A stretch of 64,000 nucleotides of DNA from Streptomyces sp. NBC_01210 (lineage in GTDB: Bacteria > Actinomycetota > Actinomycetes > Streptomycetales > Streptomycetaceae), in contig NZ_CP108549.1 in assembly GCF_036010325.1 (NCBI RefSeq), positions 6,324,001-6,388,000 on the forward strand. The letters are read 5' to 3'. Positions 51,328-62,830 of the stretch are shown piece by piece. Position 1 is the first letter of the stretch, and every line of letters begins with the position of its first letter. The notes beneath the pieces were generated by a model. The model saw nothing but the letters and a program-made list of their open reading frames with translations, was not told where the DNA came from and made no database searches. Position numbers and translations under genes: made by a program.

Positions 51328-52599
51328 ATGCCGGTCACCGCTGCACCAGACGCCGTCCGCATCACCACCCCCGGCGCGGATTTCGACGCCCTGCGCCGGC
51401 AGGACCCGCAGATCGCCGAAGTGATCCTGGGGGAGCTGGGGCGGCAGAGCGACAGCCTTCAGCTCATCGCCGCCGAGAACTTCACCTCACCCGCGGTCCT
51501 CGCCGCCCTCGGCTCCCCGCTCGCCAACAAGTACGCCGAGGGCTACCCCGGCGCCCGCCACCACGGCGGCTGCGAGCTGGTCGACGCCGCCGAGCGGATC
51601 GCCGTCGAGCGCGCCACCGCTCTCTTCGGCGCCGAACACGCCAATGTGCAGCCGCACTCCGGCTCCTCCGCGGTCCTTGCGGCGTACGCGGCGCTGCTCA
51701 AGCCCGGTGACACCGTGCTCGCCATGGGACTGTCGTACGGCGGTCATCTCACCCACGGTTCACCCGCGAACTTCTCCGGGCGCTGGTTCGACTTCGTCGG
51801 CTACGGCGTCGACGCCGAGACCGGACTGATCGACTACGACCAGGTCCGCGCCCTGGCCCGGCAGCACCGGCCCAAGGCCATCGTCTGCGGCTCGATCTCG
51901 TACCCCCGCCATCCCGATTACGAAGCCTTCCGCGAGATCGCGGACGAGGCGGACGCCTATCTGATCGCCGATGCCGCCCACCCCATGGGCCTGATCGCCG
52001 GCGGCGCGGCCCCCAGCCCCGTCCCGTACGCCGATGTGGTGTGCGCCACCACCCACAAGGTGCTGCGCGGGCCACGCGGCGGGATGATCCTCTGCGGTTC
52101 CGAGCTGGCCGAACGCATCGACCGGGCGGTGTTCCCCTTCACCCAGGGCGGCGCTCAGATGCACACGATCGCCGCCAAGGCTGTCGCTTTCGGTGAGGCG
52201 GCGACGCCGGCCTTCGCGGCGTACGCCCACCAGGTGGTCGCCAATGCGCGGGTACTGGCCGACGGGCTCGCGGCGGAAGGCCTGTCCGTGCTGACCGGCG
52301 GCACCGACACCCATCTGATCAGCGCGGATCCAGCTCCGTTGGGCGTGGCGGGCAAGGCGGCCCGCAGCCGTCTCGCCGCGGCGGGCATGGTCCTCGACAC
52401 CTGCGCACTGCCGTACGGGGACGGGCGCGGCATCCGGCTGGGCACCGCTGCCGTCACCACCCAGGGCATGGGCGAGAGCGAGATGGCGCGGATCGCGGCA
52501 CTCTTCACGGCGGCGATGCGTGAAGACGGCGAGGAGGAGCGGATGGTCCGTACGGAGGTGCGTGAACTGACCGGTAGATTTCCTCCTTATCAGGGGTAG
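51328..52599 (+). CDS. glyA: Serine hydroxymethyltransferase-like protein
   Basis: 423 aa PLP enzyme of the SHMT group (serine + THF to glycine + methylene-THF). Schiff-base lysine K244 in CATTHKVLRGPRGG, LIAAENFTSPAVL, and NVQPHSGSSAV. Oddities: the active-site loop reads GYPGARHHGGCE where typical SHMTs have GYPGKRYYGGC (Tyr to His at two positions, Lys to Ala), and DAAHPMGL replaces the usual DMAHIAGL. It may therefore be a specialised paralogue (aldolase or altered substrate). The symbol is by family only. ATG 51328, with GGAG upstream. Confidence 0.8.
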   Translation: MPVTAAPDAVRITTPGADFDALRRQDPQIAEVILGELGRQSDSLQLIAAENFTSPAVLAALGSPLANKYAEGYPGARHHGGCELVDAAERIAVERATALFGAEHANVQPHSGSSAVLAAYAALLKPGDTVLAMGLSYGGHLTHGSPANFSGRWFDFVGYGVDAETGLIDYDQVRALARQHRPKAIVCGSISYPRHPDYEAFREIADEADAYLIADAAHPMGLIAGGAAPSPVPYADVVCATTHKVLRGPRGGMILCGSELAERIDRAVFPFTQGGAQMHTIAAKAVAFGEAATPAFAAYAHQVVANARVLADGLAAEGLSVLTGGTDTHLISADPAPLGVAGKAARSRLAAAGMVLDTCALPYGDGRGIRLGTAAVTTQGMGESEMARIAALFTAAMREDGEEERMVRTEVRELTGRFPPYQG

Positions 52600-52705
52600 C
52601 CGGTGAGTCGTGCAACCATCGCCCGCGCCCGTATGTCCTCAAGCATGTGGCTACCAGAGCTAGGGTGTGGGGCTGAGATGGCCAGCGATTCCTGTGGGGC
52701 AGCCC

Positions 52706-54058
52706 GTGCGTGATTACCTGCTGACGCTCTGTGTCACGGCTGCGGTGACGTATCTGCTGACCGGGCCGGTGCGGAAGTTCGCCATCGCGACCGGTGCGAT
52801 GCCGGAGATCCGTGCCCGCGACGTACACCGAGAGCCGACACCGCGACTCGGCGGTATCGCCATGTTCTTCGGCCTGTGCGCCGGTCTGCTGGTCGCGGAC
52901 CATCTGCAGAACCTCAACAGCGTCTTCGAGCTGTCCAATGAACCGCGGGCACTGCTCTCCGGCGCTGCCCTGATCTGGATCATCGGTGTCCTCGACGACA
53001 AGTTCGAGATCGACGCCCTGATCAAGCTGGGCGGCCAGATGATCGCCGCGGGTGTGATGGTGATCCAGGGTCTGACGATCCTGTGGATCCCCGTCCCCGG
53101 TGTCGGCACCGTCTCGCTGACCCAGTGGCAGGGCACCCTGCTGACCGTCGCCCTCGTCGTCATCACCATCAACGCGGTGAACTTCGTGGACGGCCTGGAC
53201 GGCCTCGCCGCCGGCATGGTCTGCATCGCCGCCGCGGCCTTCTTCCTCTACTCGTACCGGATCTGGTTCAGCTACGGCATCGAGGCGGCGGCGCCCGCCA
53301 GCCTGTTCACAGCGATCCTGATGGGCATGTGCCTCGGCTTCCTGCCGCACAACATGCACCCGGCGCGCATCTTCATGGGCGACTCCGGATCGATGCTGAT
53401 CGGCCTGGTGCTCGCGGCGGCCGCGATCTCGGTGACAGGACAGGTGGACCCGGACGCCCTGAAGATCTTCGAGGGCAGCACCCGCCAGGCCACCCACGCG
53501 GCGCTGCCGGTCTTCATCCCGCTGCTGCTGCCGCTGACGATCATCGCGATCCCGGTCGCCGACCTGGTGCTCGCGATCGTCCGCCGTACCTGGAACGGAC
53601 AGTCGCCGTTCGCGGCGGACCGTGGCCATCTGCACCACCGGCTCCTGGAGATCGGACATTCGCACAGCCGAGCAGTCCTGATCATGTACTTCTGGTCGGC
53701 ACTGATCGCCTTCGGTGTCGTCGCGTACTCGGTGCACTCGGCGTCGATGTGGAGCGTGCTGCTCATTGTGGCGCTGAGCGCGGTAGGCCTTGTGCTTCTG
53801 CTGCTGCCGCGCTTCACTCCGCGCGCCCCGCGTTGGGCGGAGGCCTTCGTTCCGCCGCGTTACCGGCGCCGCAAGATGCTTCCCGGGCCTGCGGTCCCCG
53901 CGCTCGCGTACGAGTCGGAGTCGGAGTCGGAGTCGTCACAGACGTCGCTGGAGGAGCCCGAGGAGCGGACCCCGGTTCCGGCGGGCGTCAACGGAGCGAC
54001 TGCTATCGGCCCCCGTTCGCGTTTCCCGGACCGGCGGAAGGCCGGAACGCGCGGGTGA
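52706..54058 (+). CDS. Undecaprenyl-phosphate sugar-1-phosphate transferase (WecA/MraY type)
   Basis: 450 aa from GTG 52706. Integral membrane enzyme (about 10-11 spans) moving a phospho-sugar, probably GlcNAc-1-P, to undecaprenyl phosphate. Motifs: NFVDGLDGLAAGM, IFMGDSGSMLIG and GHLHHRLLEIGHS. The C-terminal 60 residues after the last span are cytosolic and carry a Ser/Glu run (YESESESESSQT). It would start teichoic acid, arabinogalactan-like or lipid-linked glycan synthesis; the LCP protein 5 kb upstream could finish the transfer to the wall. Confidence 0.93.
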   Translation: MRDYLLTLCVTAAVTYLLTGPVRKFAIATGAMPEIRARDVHREPTPRLGGIAMFFGLCAGLLVADHLQNLNSVFELSNEPRALLSGAALIWIIGVLDDKFEIDALIKLGGQMIAAGVMVIQGLTILWIPVPGVGTVSLTQWQGTLLTVALVVITINAVNFVDGLDGLAAGMVCIAAAAFFLYSYRIWFSYGIEAAAPASLFTAILMGMCLGFLPHNMHPARIFMGDSGSMLIGLVLAAAAISVTGQVDPDALKIFEGSTRQATHAALPVFIPLLLPLTIIAIPVADLVLAIVRRTWNGQSPFAADRGHLHHRLLEIGHSHSRAVLIMYFWSALIAFGVVAYSVHSASMWSVLLIVALSAVGLVLLLLPRFTPRAPRWAEAFVPPRYRRRKMLPGPAVPALAYESESESESSQTSLEEPEERTPVPAGVNGATAIGPRSRFPDRRKAGTRG

Positions 54059-54322
54059 CGAGTCGCTGTATGTTCGCCCATTACCAGACATAGCGACCAG
54101 TTTTTCTGCACACACGCGCGCACTCACTCTCATGTGTGACAGTCGGCACACCCCTCAGGTAAAGACCTCATCAAATAGTTTGTGATACCGTTCACGAGAC
54201 CCGGAGACAGAGCCGAAAGACCGTAGTGCGACGGTTCTTTGGCCCCGAGGACCCAACTCGGACCGGGCCTACGCTCGTCCATGACGACACCACTGCCCCC
54301 ACCAGCAAGCGGAGCTGCCGCC
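54059..54322 (+). promoter_or_regulatory. Leader region of the atp operon
   Basis: 264 bp between wecA-like and atpI. AATAGTTTGTGATACCGTTC near 54173-54192 is the most A/T-rich patch and may include the -10 of the operon promoter (GATACC). No clear -35. No gene supported. Confidence 0.4.
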
Positions 54323-54760
54323 ATGCCGTCCAACGACGTCCGGACTCTCCTTCGAGCCGCCGTACCCACCGCTGTCGCCGGCGCTGTTGCCGTCGCGATC
54401 AGCGCGGTGGTCGCCGGCGGTAAGGGGGCTGTAGGCGCTGTCGTTGCGACGCTGGTTGTGATCCTGTTCATGGGGATCGGGCTGGTGGTCCTGGAGCGGA
54501 CGGCCAAGTCGCTTCCGCATCTGTTCCAGGCCATGGGGCTCATGCTCTACGCAGCACAGATTCTGCTGCTGTTCATCTTTGTCGCCGCGTTCAAGAACAC
54601 CACGTTGTTCAACCCGAAGGCCTTTGCCATCACGCTGGTCGCAGCGACCCTCGTGTGGATCGCCGCGCAGACCCGTGCGCACATGAAGGCCAAAATGCTT
54701 TATGTCGAACCGGACTCCTCCGAGGGCAAGAAGCCCGAGAACAAGGGGTCTTCCTCGTGA
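54323..54760 (+). CDS. atpI: ATP synthase protein I (assembly factor)
   Basis: 145 aa from ATG 54323, with GGAG upstream. Four hydrophobic segments (AGAVAVAISAVVAGG, GAVVATLVVILFMGIGLVVL, LMLYAAQILLLFIFVAAF, AFAITLVAATLVWIAAQ) and a charged tail. AtpI helps build the c-ring. First gene of the ATP synthase operon, as usual. Confidence 0.85.
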   Translation: MPSNDVRTLLRAAVPTAVAGAVAVAISAVVAGGKGAVGAVVATLVVILFMGIGLVVLERTAKSLPHLFQAMGLMLYAAQILLLFIFVAAFKNTTLFNPKAFAITLVAATLVWIAAQTRAHMKAKMLYVEPDSSEGKKPENKGSSS

Positions 54761-54985
54761 GGGGTAGGGCCGGTATAAGCGCGCGTTCGCGATCCTGCTA
54801 TCGTCCGGTGCCAACTGCGGCATTGCGGGCGCGGGCATCTGAGCTGACGCCTGCTCAATCGCGAGGCTCCCTGCCTGCCGGCCGCCCCCACATCCGTAAC
54901 ACCAGTCCAGTGCCGATCAGCGGCTGTGCGCCGCGCCGACACAACGAGGTTGCCGTACCTATGCGCCACGCTGAAGGAGCCCGCG

Positions 54986-56133
<1,148 letters not shown>

Positions 56134-56170
56134 CCGGTCGCGAACAGCCCATTCGACGGAAGGCACTGAC

Positions 56171-56725
56171 GTGAACCCTCTGGTTCAGCTCGCGGCGGAG
56201 GAAGCGGAAAATCCGCTCATCCCGCCGATCCCTGAGCTCGTCATTGGCTTCATCGCCTTTGCCATCGTTTTCGGTTTCCTCGCCAAGAAGCTCCTTCCGA
56301 CCATCAACAAGGTTCTGGACGAGCGCCGCGAGGCCATCGAAGGCGGTATGGAGAAGGCCGATGCGGCCCAGACCGAGGCCGAGAGCGTGCTTGAGCAGTA
56401 CAAGGCTCAGCTCGCCGAGGCCCGTCACGAAGCCGCTCGTATGCGCCAGGAGGCGCAGGAGCAGGGCGCCGTGATCCTGCAGGAGATGAGGGCGGAAGGC
56501 CAGCGGCAGCGTGAGGAGATCATCGCTGCCGGTCACGCCCAGATCGAGGCCGACCGCAAGGCCGCGGCCGCTGCGCTGCGCCAGGACGTGGGCAAGCTCG
56601 CCACCGAACTGGCCGGCAAGATCGTCGGTGAGTCCCTCGAGGACTACACCCGGCAGAGCGGCACCGTCGACCGCTTCCTCGACGCACTCGAGGACAGCGC
56701 TTCGAAGGCCGAGGCCACGCGATGA
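56171..56725 (+). CDS. atpF: ATP synthase subunit b
   Basis: 184 aa from GTG 56171. One membrane span (about 16-36), then a long coiled coil rich in Ala/Glu/Lys (residues 45-165). Peripheral stalk linking F1 to Fo. ATGA overlap with atpH. Confidence 0.97.
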   Translation: MNPLVQLAAEEAENPLIPPIPELVIGFIAFAIVFGFLAKKLLPTINKVLDERREAIEGGMEKADAAQTEAESVLEQYKAQLAEARHEAARMRQEAQEQGAVILQEMRAEGQRQREEIIAAGHAQIEADRKAAAAALRQDVGKLATELAGKIVGESLEDYTRQSGTVDRFLDALEDSASKAEATR

Positions 56726-57537
56726 ACGGAGCGAGCCGCGAGGCACTGGCTGCCGCACGCGAGTCTCTCGACGCGCTGACCGACAACACGTCGGTCGACG
56801 TGGCGAAGCTCGCCGGGGAGCTGGCCGCCGTCACCGCGCTGCTCGACCGTGAGGTGTCGTTGCGTCGGGTCCTGACCGACCCGGCGCAGCCCGGCGAGGC
56901 CAAGGCCGAGCTGGTCGGGCGGCTGCTGGGCGGTCAGGTGGGCAGCGAAACCATCGACCTGCTCGCAGGCATGGTCCGTTCCCGCTGGTCGCAGTCGCGC
57001 GATCTGGTCGACGCGGTCGAGGAGCTGGCGGCCACCGCCGACCTCACCGCGGCGCAGCGGGCCGGTGCGCTCGACGACGTCGAGGACGAGCTGTTCCGGT
57101 TCGGCCGGATCGTCGCCTCCAACGTCGGGCTGCGCTCCGCGCTGACCGACAAGTCGGCGCCGGCGTCCGCCAAGGGCGAGCTGCTGCGCAGCCTGCTCGA
57201 CGGCAAGGCCAATCCGGCCACCGAGCGGCTGGTCATCCGTCTTGTGACCCAGCCCCGAGGACGTAGCCTGGAAGCTGGACTCGAGTCCCTGTCCAGGCTC
57301 GCCGCGGCGCGCCGGGAGCGGATGGTCGCGGTCGTCACCTCGGCGGTGCCGCTGACCGATGAGCAGAAGCAGCGACTCGGCGCCGGTCTGGCTCGGATCT
57401 ACGGCCGCGAGATGCACCTCAATCTCGACGTGGACCCCGAGGTCATCGGCGGAGTGCAGGTGCGCGTCGGCGACGAGCTGATCAACGGCACCATCGCGGC
57501 ACGTCTCGACGAGGCGGCCCGCCGCATCGCCGGCTGA
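56722..57537 (+). CDS. atpH: ATP synthase subunit delta
   Basis: 271 aa from ATG 56722. Binds the F1 top and the b-stalk. Longer than the 180 aa of most bacteria, as usual in actinobacteria, with the extra part N-terminal; C-terminal [20 protein letters not shown] is conserved. Confidence 0.96.
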   Translation: MNGASREALAAARESLDALTDNTSVDVAKLAGELAAVTALLDREVSLRRVLTDPAQPGEAKAELVGRLLGGQVGSETIDLLAGMVRSRWSQSRDLVDAVEELAATADLTAAQRAGALDDVEDELFRFGRIVASNVGLRSALTDKSAPASAKGELLRSLLDGKANPATERLVIRLVTQPRGRSLEAGLESLSRLAAARRERMVAVVTSAVPLTDEQKQRLGAGLARIYGREMHLNLDVDPEVIGGVQVRVGDELINGTIAARLDEAARRIAG

Positions 57538-57613
57538 CCAGCCACCAACTGAACAAGCAGTACGAAGCAGTACGAGCGGCCCGGTTGGGCCGTGCAGAGA
57601 TTGCAGAAGATTC

Positions 57614-57631
57614 CTGGGGGTCGGCCCCCAG
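57614..57631 (+). other. Hairpin in atpH-atpA spacer
   Basis: CTGGGGG-tcgg-CCCCCAG is a perfect 7-bp stem-loop in the 140-bp spacer. Similar G/C blocks (CCCCCAGACCCCC; a related one after atpC near 62164-62190) recur. It may adjust relative expression or mRNA stability within the operon. Confidence 0.5.
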
Positions 57632-57677
57632 ACCCCCTAAGAAACTTCGGGCCCAACAAGGAGAGCAGGGAACCCAG

Positions 57678-59267
57678 ATGGCGGAGCTCACGATCCGGCC
57701 GGAGGAGATCCGGGACGCGCTGGAGAACTTTGTCCAGTCGTACCAGCCGGACGCGGCCTCGCGCGAGGAGGTCGGTACGGTCAGCGTTGCCGGTGACGGC
57801 ATCGCAAAGGTCGAGGGCCTTCCCTCGGCCATGGCGAACGAGCTGCTGAAGTTCGAGGACGGCACCCTCGGTCTCGCCCTCAACCTCGAGGAGCGCGAGA
57901 TCGGTGCGATCGTCCTCGGTGAGTTCAGCGGTATCGAGGAGGGCCAGCCGGTGCAGCGCACCGGTGAGGTGCTCTCCGTCGGCGTCGGCGAGGGCTACCT
58001 CGGCCGCGTTGTCGACCCGCTCGGCAACCCGATCGACGGCCTCGGCGAGATCGCGACCGACAGTCGCCGCGCCCTCGAGCTGCAGGCTCCGGGCGTCATG
58101 GTCCGTAAGTCGGTGCACGAGCCGATGCAGACCGGCTACAAGGCCGTCGACGCCATGGTGCCGATCGGCCGCGGCCAGCGTCAGCTGATCATTGGTGACC
58201 GTCAGACCGGCAAGACCGCTCTGGCCGTCGACACGATCATCAACCAGCGCGACAACTGGCGCTCCGGTGACGTGAAGAAGCAGGTGCGCTGCATCTACGT
58301 CGCCATCGGCCAGAAGGGCTCCACCATCGCGTCCGTGCGCGGTGCGCTGGAGGAGGCGGGCGCCCTCGAGTACACGACGATCGTCGCGGCTCCGGCGTCC
58401 GACCCGGCCGGCTTCAAGTACCTCGCCCCGTACACCGGTTCGGCCATCGGCCAGCACTGGATGTACCAGGGCAAGCACGTCCTGATCATCTTCGATGACC
58501 TGTCGAAGCAGGCTGACGCCTACCGCGCCGTGTCGCTGCTGCTGCGCCGTCCGCCGGGCCGCGAGGCCTACCCGGGCGATGTCTTCTACCTGCACTCGCG
58601 TCTGCTGGAGCGCTGCGCCAAGCTCTCCGACGACATGGGCGCCGGTTCGATGACGGGTCTGCCGATTGTCGAGACCAAGGCGAACGACGTGTCGGCGTTC
58701 ATCCCGACCAACGTCATCTCCATCACCGACGGCCAGTGCTTCCTTGAGTCCGACCTGTTCAACGCCGGCCAGCGTCCGGCCCTGAACGTCGGTATCTCGG
58801 TCTCCCGTGTCGGTGGCTCCGCGCAGCACAAGGCCATGCGGCAGGTCTCCGGCCGGCTTCGCGTGGACCTCGCCCAGTACCGTGAGCTCGAGGCGTTCGC
58901 CTCCTTCGGCTCCGACCTGGACGCGGCTTCCAAGGCCTCGCTGGAGCGCGGTAAGCGCATGGTCGAGCTGCTGAAGCAGAGCCAGTACCAGCCCATGCCC
59001 ATCGAGGAGCAGGTCGTCTCCGTCTGGGCCGGCACCACCGGCAAGATGGACGAAGTCCCGGTCGCCGACATCCGCCGCTTCGAGAGCGAGCTGCTCGAGT
59101 TCCTGCGCCGCGAGCGCAAGGAGCTCCTCACCAGCATCGCCGAGGGCGCCAAGATGTCCGACGACACGCTGCAGTCGATCGCCGACGCCATCACCGCCTT
59201 CAAGCAGCAGTTCGAGACCTCGGACGGCAAGCTTCTGGGCGAAGACGCGCCGGTCACGGCCAAGTGA
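57678..59267 (+). CDS. atpA: ATP synthase subunit alpha
   Basis: 529 aa from ATG 57678. Non-catalytic nucleotide-binding subunit of F1; Walker A GDRQTGKT near residue 173. Arg finger region [13 protein letters not shown]. Confidence 0.98.
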   Translation: MAELTIRPEEIRDALENFVQSYQPDAASREEVGTVSVAGDGIAKVEGLPSAMANELLKFEDGTLGLALNLEEREIGAIVLGEFSGIEEGQPVQRTGEVLSVGVGEGYLGRVVDPLGNPIDGLGEIATDSRRALELQAPGVMVRKSVHEPMQTGYKAVDAMVPIGRGQRQLIIGDRQTGKTALAVDTIINQRDNWRSGDVKKQVRCIYVAIGQKGSTIASVRGALEEAGALEYTTIVAAPASDPAGFKYLAPYTGSAIGQHWMYQGKHVLIIFDDLSKQADAYRAVSLLLRRPPGREAYPGDVFYLHSRLLERCAKLSDDMGAGSMTGLPIVETKANDVSAFIPTNVISITDGQCFLESDLFNAGQRPALNVGISVSRVGGSAQHKAMRQVSGRLRVDLAQYRELEAFASFGSDLDAASKASLERGKRMVELLKQSQYQPMPIEEQVVSVWAGTTGKMDEVPVADIRRFESELLEFLRRERKELLTSIAEGAKMSDDTLQSIADAITAFKQQFETSDGKLLGEDAPVTAK

Positions 59268-59287
59268 CGACGGAAGGGACCTGACTC

Positions 59288-60205
59288 ATGGGAGCCCAGC
59301 TCCGGGTCTACAAGCGTCGCATCAAATCCGTCACCGCGACCAAGAAGATCACCAAGGCGATGGAGATGATCGCCGCCTCGCGCATCGTCAAGGCGCAGCG
59401 CCAGGTGGCGGCCTCCACGCCGTACGCGACCGAGCTCACCCGCGCGGTCACTGCGGTGGCCACCGGGTCGAACACCAAGCACCCTCTGACCACCGAGGCG
59501 GAAGCCCCGAGCCGCGCCGCGGTGCTGCTCATCACGAGCGACCGCGGTCTGGCCGGCGGCTACTCCTCCAACGCCATCAAGGCGGCGGAGCAGCTCACCG
59601 AGCGGCTCCGTGGTGAGGGCAAGGAGGTCGACACGTACATCGTCGGCCGCAAGGGTGTCGCCTACTACGGCTTCCGCGAGCGCAAGATCGCGGACTCGTG
59701 GAGCGGCTTCACGGACAACCCGACGTACGCGGACGCCAAGAAGGTCGCGGCTCCGCTGATCGCGGCCGTCCAGCAGGACACGGCCGAGGGCGGCGTGGAC
59801 GAGCTCCACATCGTCTTCACCGAGTTCATCTCGATGCTGACGCAGACGCCGGTACAGAACCGGCTGCTGCCCCTCAGCCTCGAGAAGGCGGCCGAGGAGT
59901 CCGGTACCAAGGGCGAAATCCTTCCGCTGTTCGACTTCGAGCCGTCGGCGGAGGACGTCCTCGACGCCCTGCTGCCGCGCTACGTCGAGAGCCGGATCTA
60001 CAACGCGCTGCTTCAGGCCGCTGCTTCCAAGCACGCTGCCACCCGCCGCGCGATGAAGTCGGCGACCGACAACGCCGGGGAGCTCATCAAGACCCTCTCC
60101 CGGCTTGCCAACGCGGCCCGCCAGGCCGAAATCACCCAGGAAATCAGCGAGATCGTCGGTGGCGCCAGCGCCCTGGCCGACGCGACCGCGGGGAGTGACA
60201 AGTAA
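59288..60205 (+). CDS. atpG: ATP synthase subunit gamma
   Basis: 305 aa from ATG 59288. Central rotor shaft: N-terminal helix [20 protein letters not shown] and C-terminal helix with [17 protein letters not shown]. Its stop is immediately followed by the GTG of atpD. Confidence 0.97.
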   Translation: MGAQLRVYKRRIKSVTATKKITKAMEMIAASRIVKAQRQVAASTPYATELTRAVTAVATGSNTKHPLTTEAEAPSRAAVLLITSDRGLAGGYSSNAIKAAEQLTERLRGEGKEVDTYIVGRKGVAYYGFRERKIADSWSGFTDNPTYADAKKVAAPLIAAVQQDTAEGGVDELHIVFTEFISMLTQTPVQNRLLPLSLEKAAEESGTKGEILPLFDFEPSAEDVLDALLPRYVESRIYNALLQAAASKHAATRRAMKSATDNAGELIKTLSRLANAARQAEITQEISEIVGGASALADATAGSDK

Positions 60206-61657
<1,452 letters not shown>

Positions 61658-61670
61658 GGCCCGTGACTCC

Positions 61671-61703
61671 GTGAGAGGGGCGGGTGTGTCCCGCCCCTCT
61701 CAC
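61671..61703 (+). terminator. Perfect hairpin between atpD and atpC
   Basis: GTGAGAGGGGCGGG and CCCGCCCCTCTCAC form a 14-bp perfect stem with a 5-nt loop, but no T run follows and atpC, an operon member, is 66 bp further. Probably an attenuator or processing site lowering epsilon output. Confidence 0.7.
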
Positions 61704-61768
61704 AACGCCCACTAGAATTTGACCCAACACCCGGCAGAACCGCCGGGTGGTGACCCGAGGAGCCACCC

Positions 61769-62143
61769 TTGGCTGCTGAGCTGCATGTCGAGCTGGTCGC
61801 CGCGGACCGACAGGTCTGGTCCGGCGAGGCCACCCTGGTCGTCGCGCGCACCACGTCCGGCGACATCGGCGTCATGCCCGGTCACCAGCCGCTGCTCGGT
61901 GTGCTGGAATCGGGCCCGGTGACCATTCGTACGAGCGAAGGCGGGACCGTCATCGCTGCTGTCCACGGCGGATTCATCTCCTTCGCGGACAACAAGCTCT
62001 CTCTGCTGGCGGAGATCGTCGAGCTGGCGGACGAGATCGACGCACAGCGCGCCGAGCGTGCGCTGGAGCGTGCCAAGTCGGACGAGGACGATGCCGCAGA
62101 GCGGCGCGCCGATGTCCGTCTGCGCGCGGTGGCGGTGCACTAG
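61769..62143 (+). CDS. atpC: ATP synthase subunit epsilon
   Basis: 124 aa from TTG 61769, with CGAGGAG at 61756-61762. N-terminal beta-sandwich AAELHVELVAADRQVWSGEA and C-terminal helices DAQRAERALERAK. Inhibitory/rotor subunit. Last gene of the atp operon. Confidence 0.96.
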   Translation: MAAELHVELVAADRQVWSGEATLVVARTTSGDIGVMPGHQPLLGVLESGPVTIRTSEGGTVIAAVHGGFISFADNKLSLLAEIVELADEIDAQRAERALERAKSDEDDAAERRADVRLRAVAVH

Positions 62144-62315
62144 GCATCCCGCCGACAGTCCCTTCGGGGGTCCGGGGGTCGCTCCCCGGACAGACACACT
62201 CGCGTCAGCCGCGGCCCGGCCTGGAACTCTCCAGGGCGTGTCGCGGCTGAGGCAGATGCAGGTGAAGGTACGAGCGGTATTCCCGTTACTGGACGATGCG
62301 AGGAGGTCGGTGGAG

Positions 62316-62762
62316 ATGTTCCTCGCTCTTCTTGTGGGCGGCCTGGTCGTCGCACTGGTGGTGATCGGGCTTTTCGTCTTCGGACTGCGCCGGCGGCTGA
62401 TCCAGCGCTCCGGCGGTACCTTCGACTGCAGCCTTCGCTGGAACGTCCCGGAGGAGACCGATGGCTCCGGCAAGGGATGGGTCTACGGCGTCGCCCGCTA
62501 CAGCGGTGACCGGATCATGTGGTTCCGGGTCTTCTCGTACGCCCCACGCCCGCGCCGCTTCCTGGAGCGCTCGGCCATCGAGGTCGTCGCGCGCCGTAAG
62601 CCCGAGGGCGAGGAGGAGCTGGCGCTGCTGTCCGACGCGGTCGTGCTCGGCTGTCACCACCGCGGGACACGCCTGGAGCTGGCGATGAGTGAGGACGCGC
62701 TCACCGGATTCCTCGCCTGGCTGGAGGCGGCTCCGCCCGGCCAGCGCGTCAACGTGGCCTGA
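62316..62762 (+). CDS. DUF2550 family membrane-anchored protein
   Basis: 148 aa from ATG 62316, with AGGAGG at 62301-62306 (an in-frame GTG at 62310 is also possible). One N-terminal membrane span (LLVGGLVVALVVIGLFVFGL), then a soluble beta-rich domain FDCSLRWNVPEE and GWVYGVARYSGDRIMWFRVF, typical of DUF2550, which commonly follows atpC in actinobacteria. Function unknown; PH-like fold possible. Confidence 0.88.
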   Translation: MFLALLVGGLVVALVVIGLFVFGLRRRLIQRSGGTFDCSLRWNVPEETDGSGKGWVYGVARYSGDRIMWFRVFSYAPRPRRFLERSAIEVVARRKPEGEEELALLSDAVVLGCHHRGTRLELAMSEDALTGFLAWLEAAPPGQRVNVA

Positions 62763-62772
62763 GGGTGTGACA

Positions 62773-62801
62773 AAGCCCGGGAGAGCAGGTCTCCCGGGCT
62801 T
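62773..62801. terminator. Bidirectional terminator after DUF2550
   Basis: AAGCCCGGGAG and CTCCCGGGCTT form an 11-bp perfect stem, loop of 7 nt, between convergent stops at 62762 and 62831. The A/T ends serve both directions. Confidence 0.85.
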
Positions 62802-62830
62802 CGCTGTGTACGCAGTGCTGGTTCGAGCAG

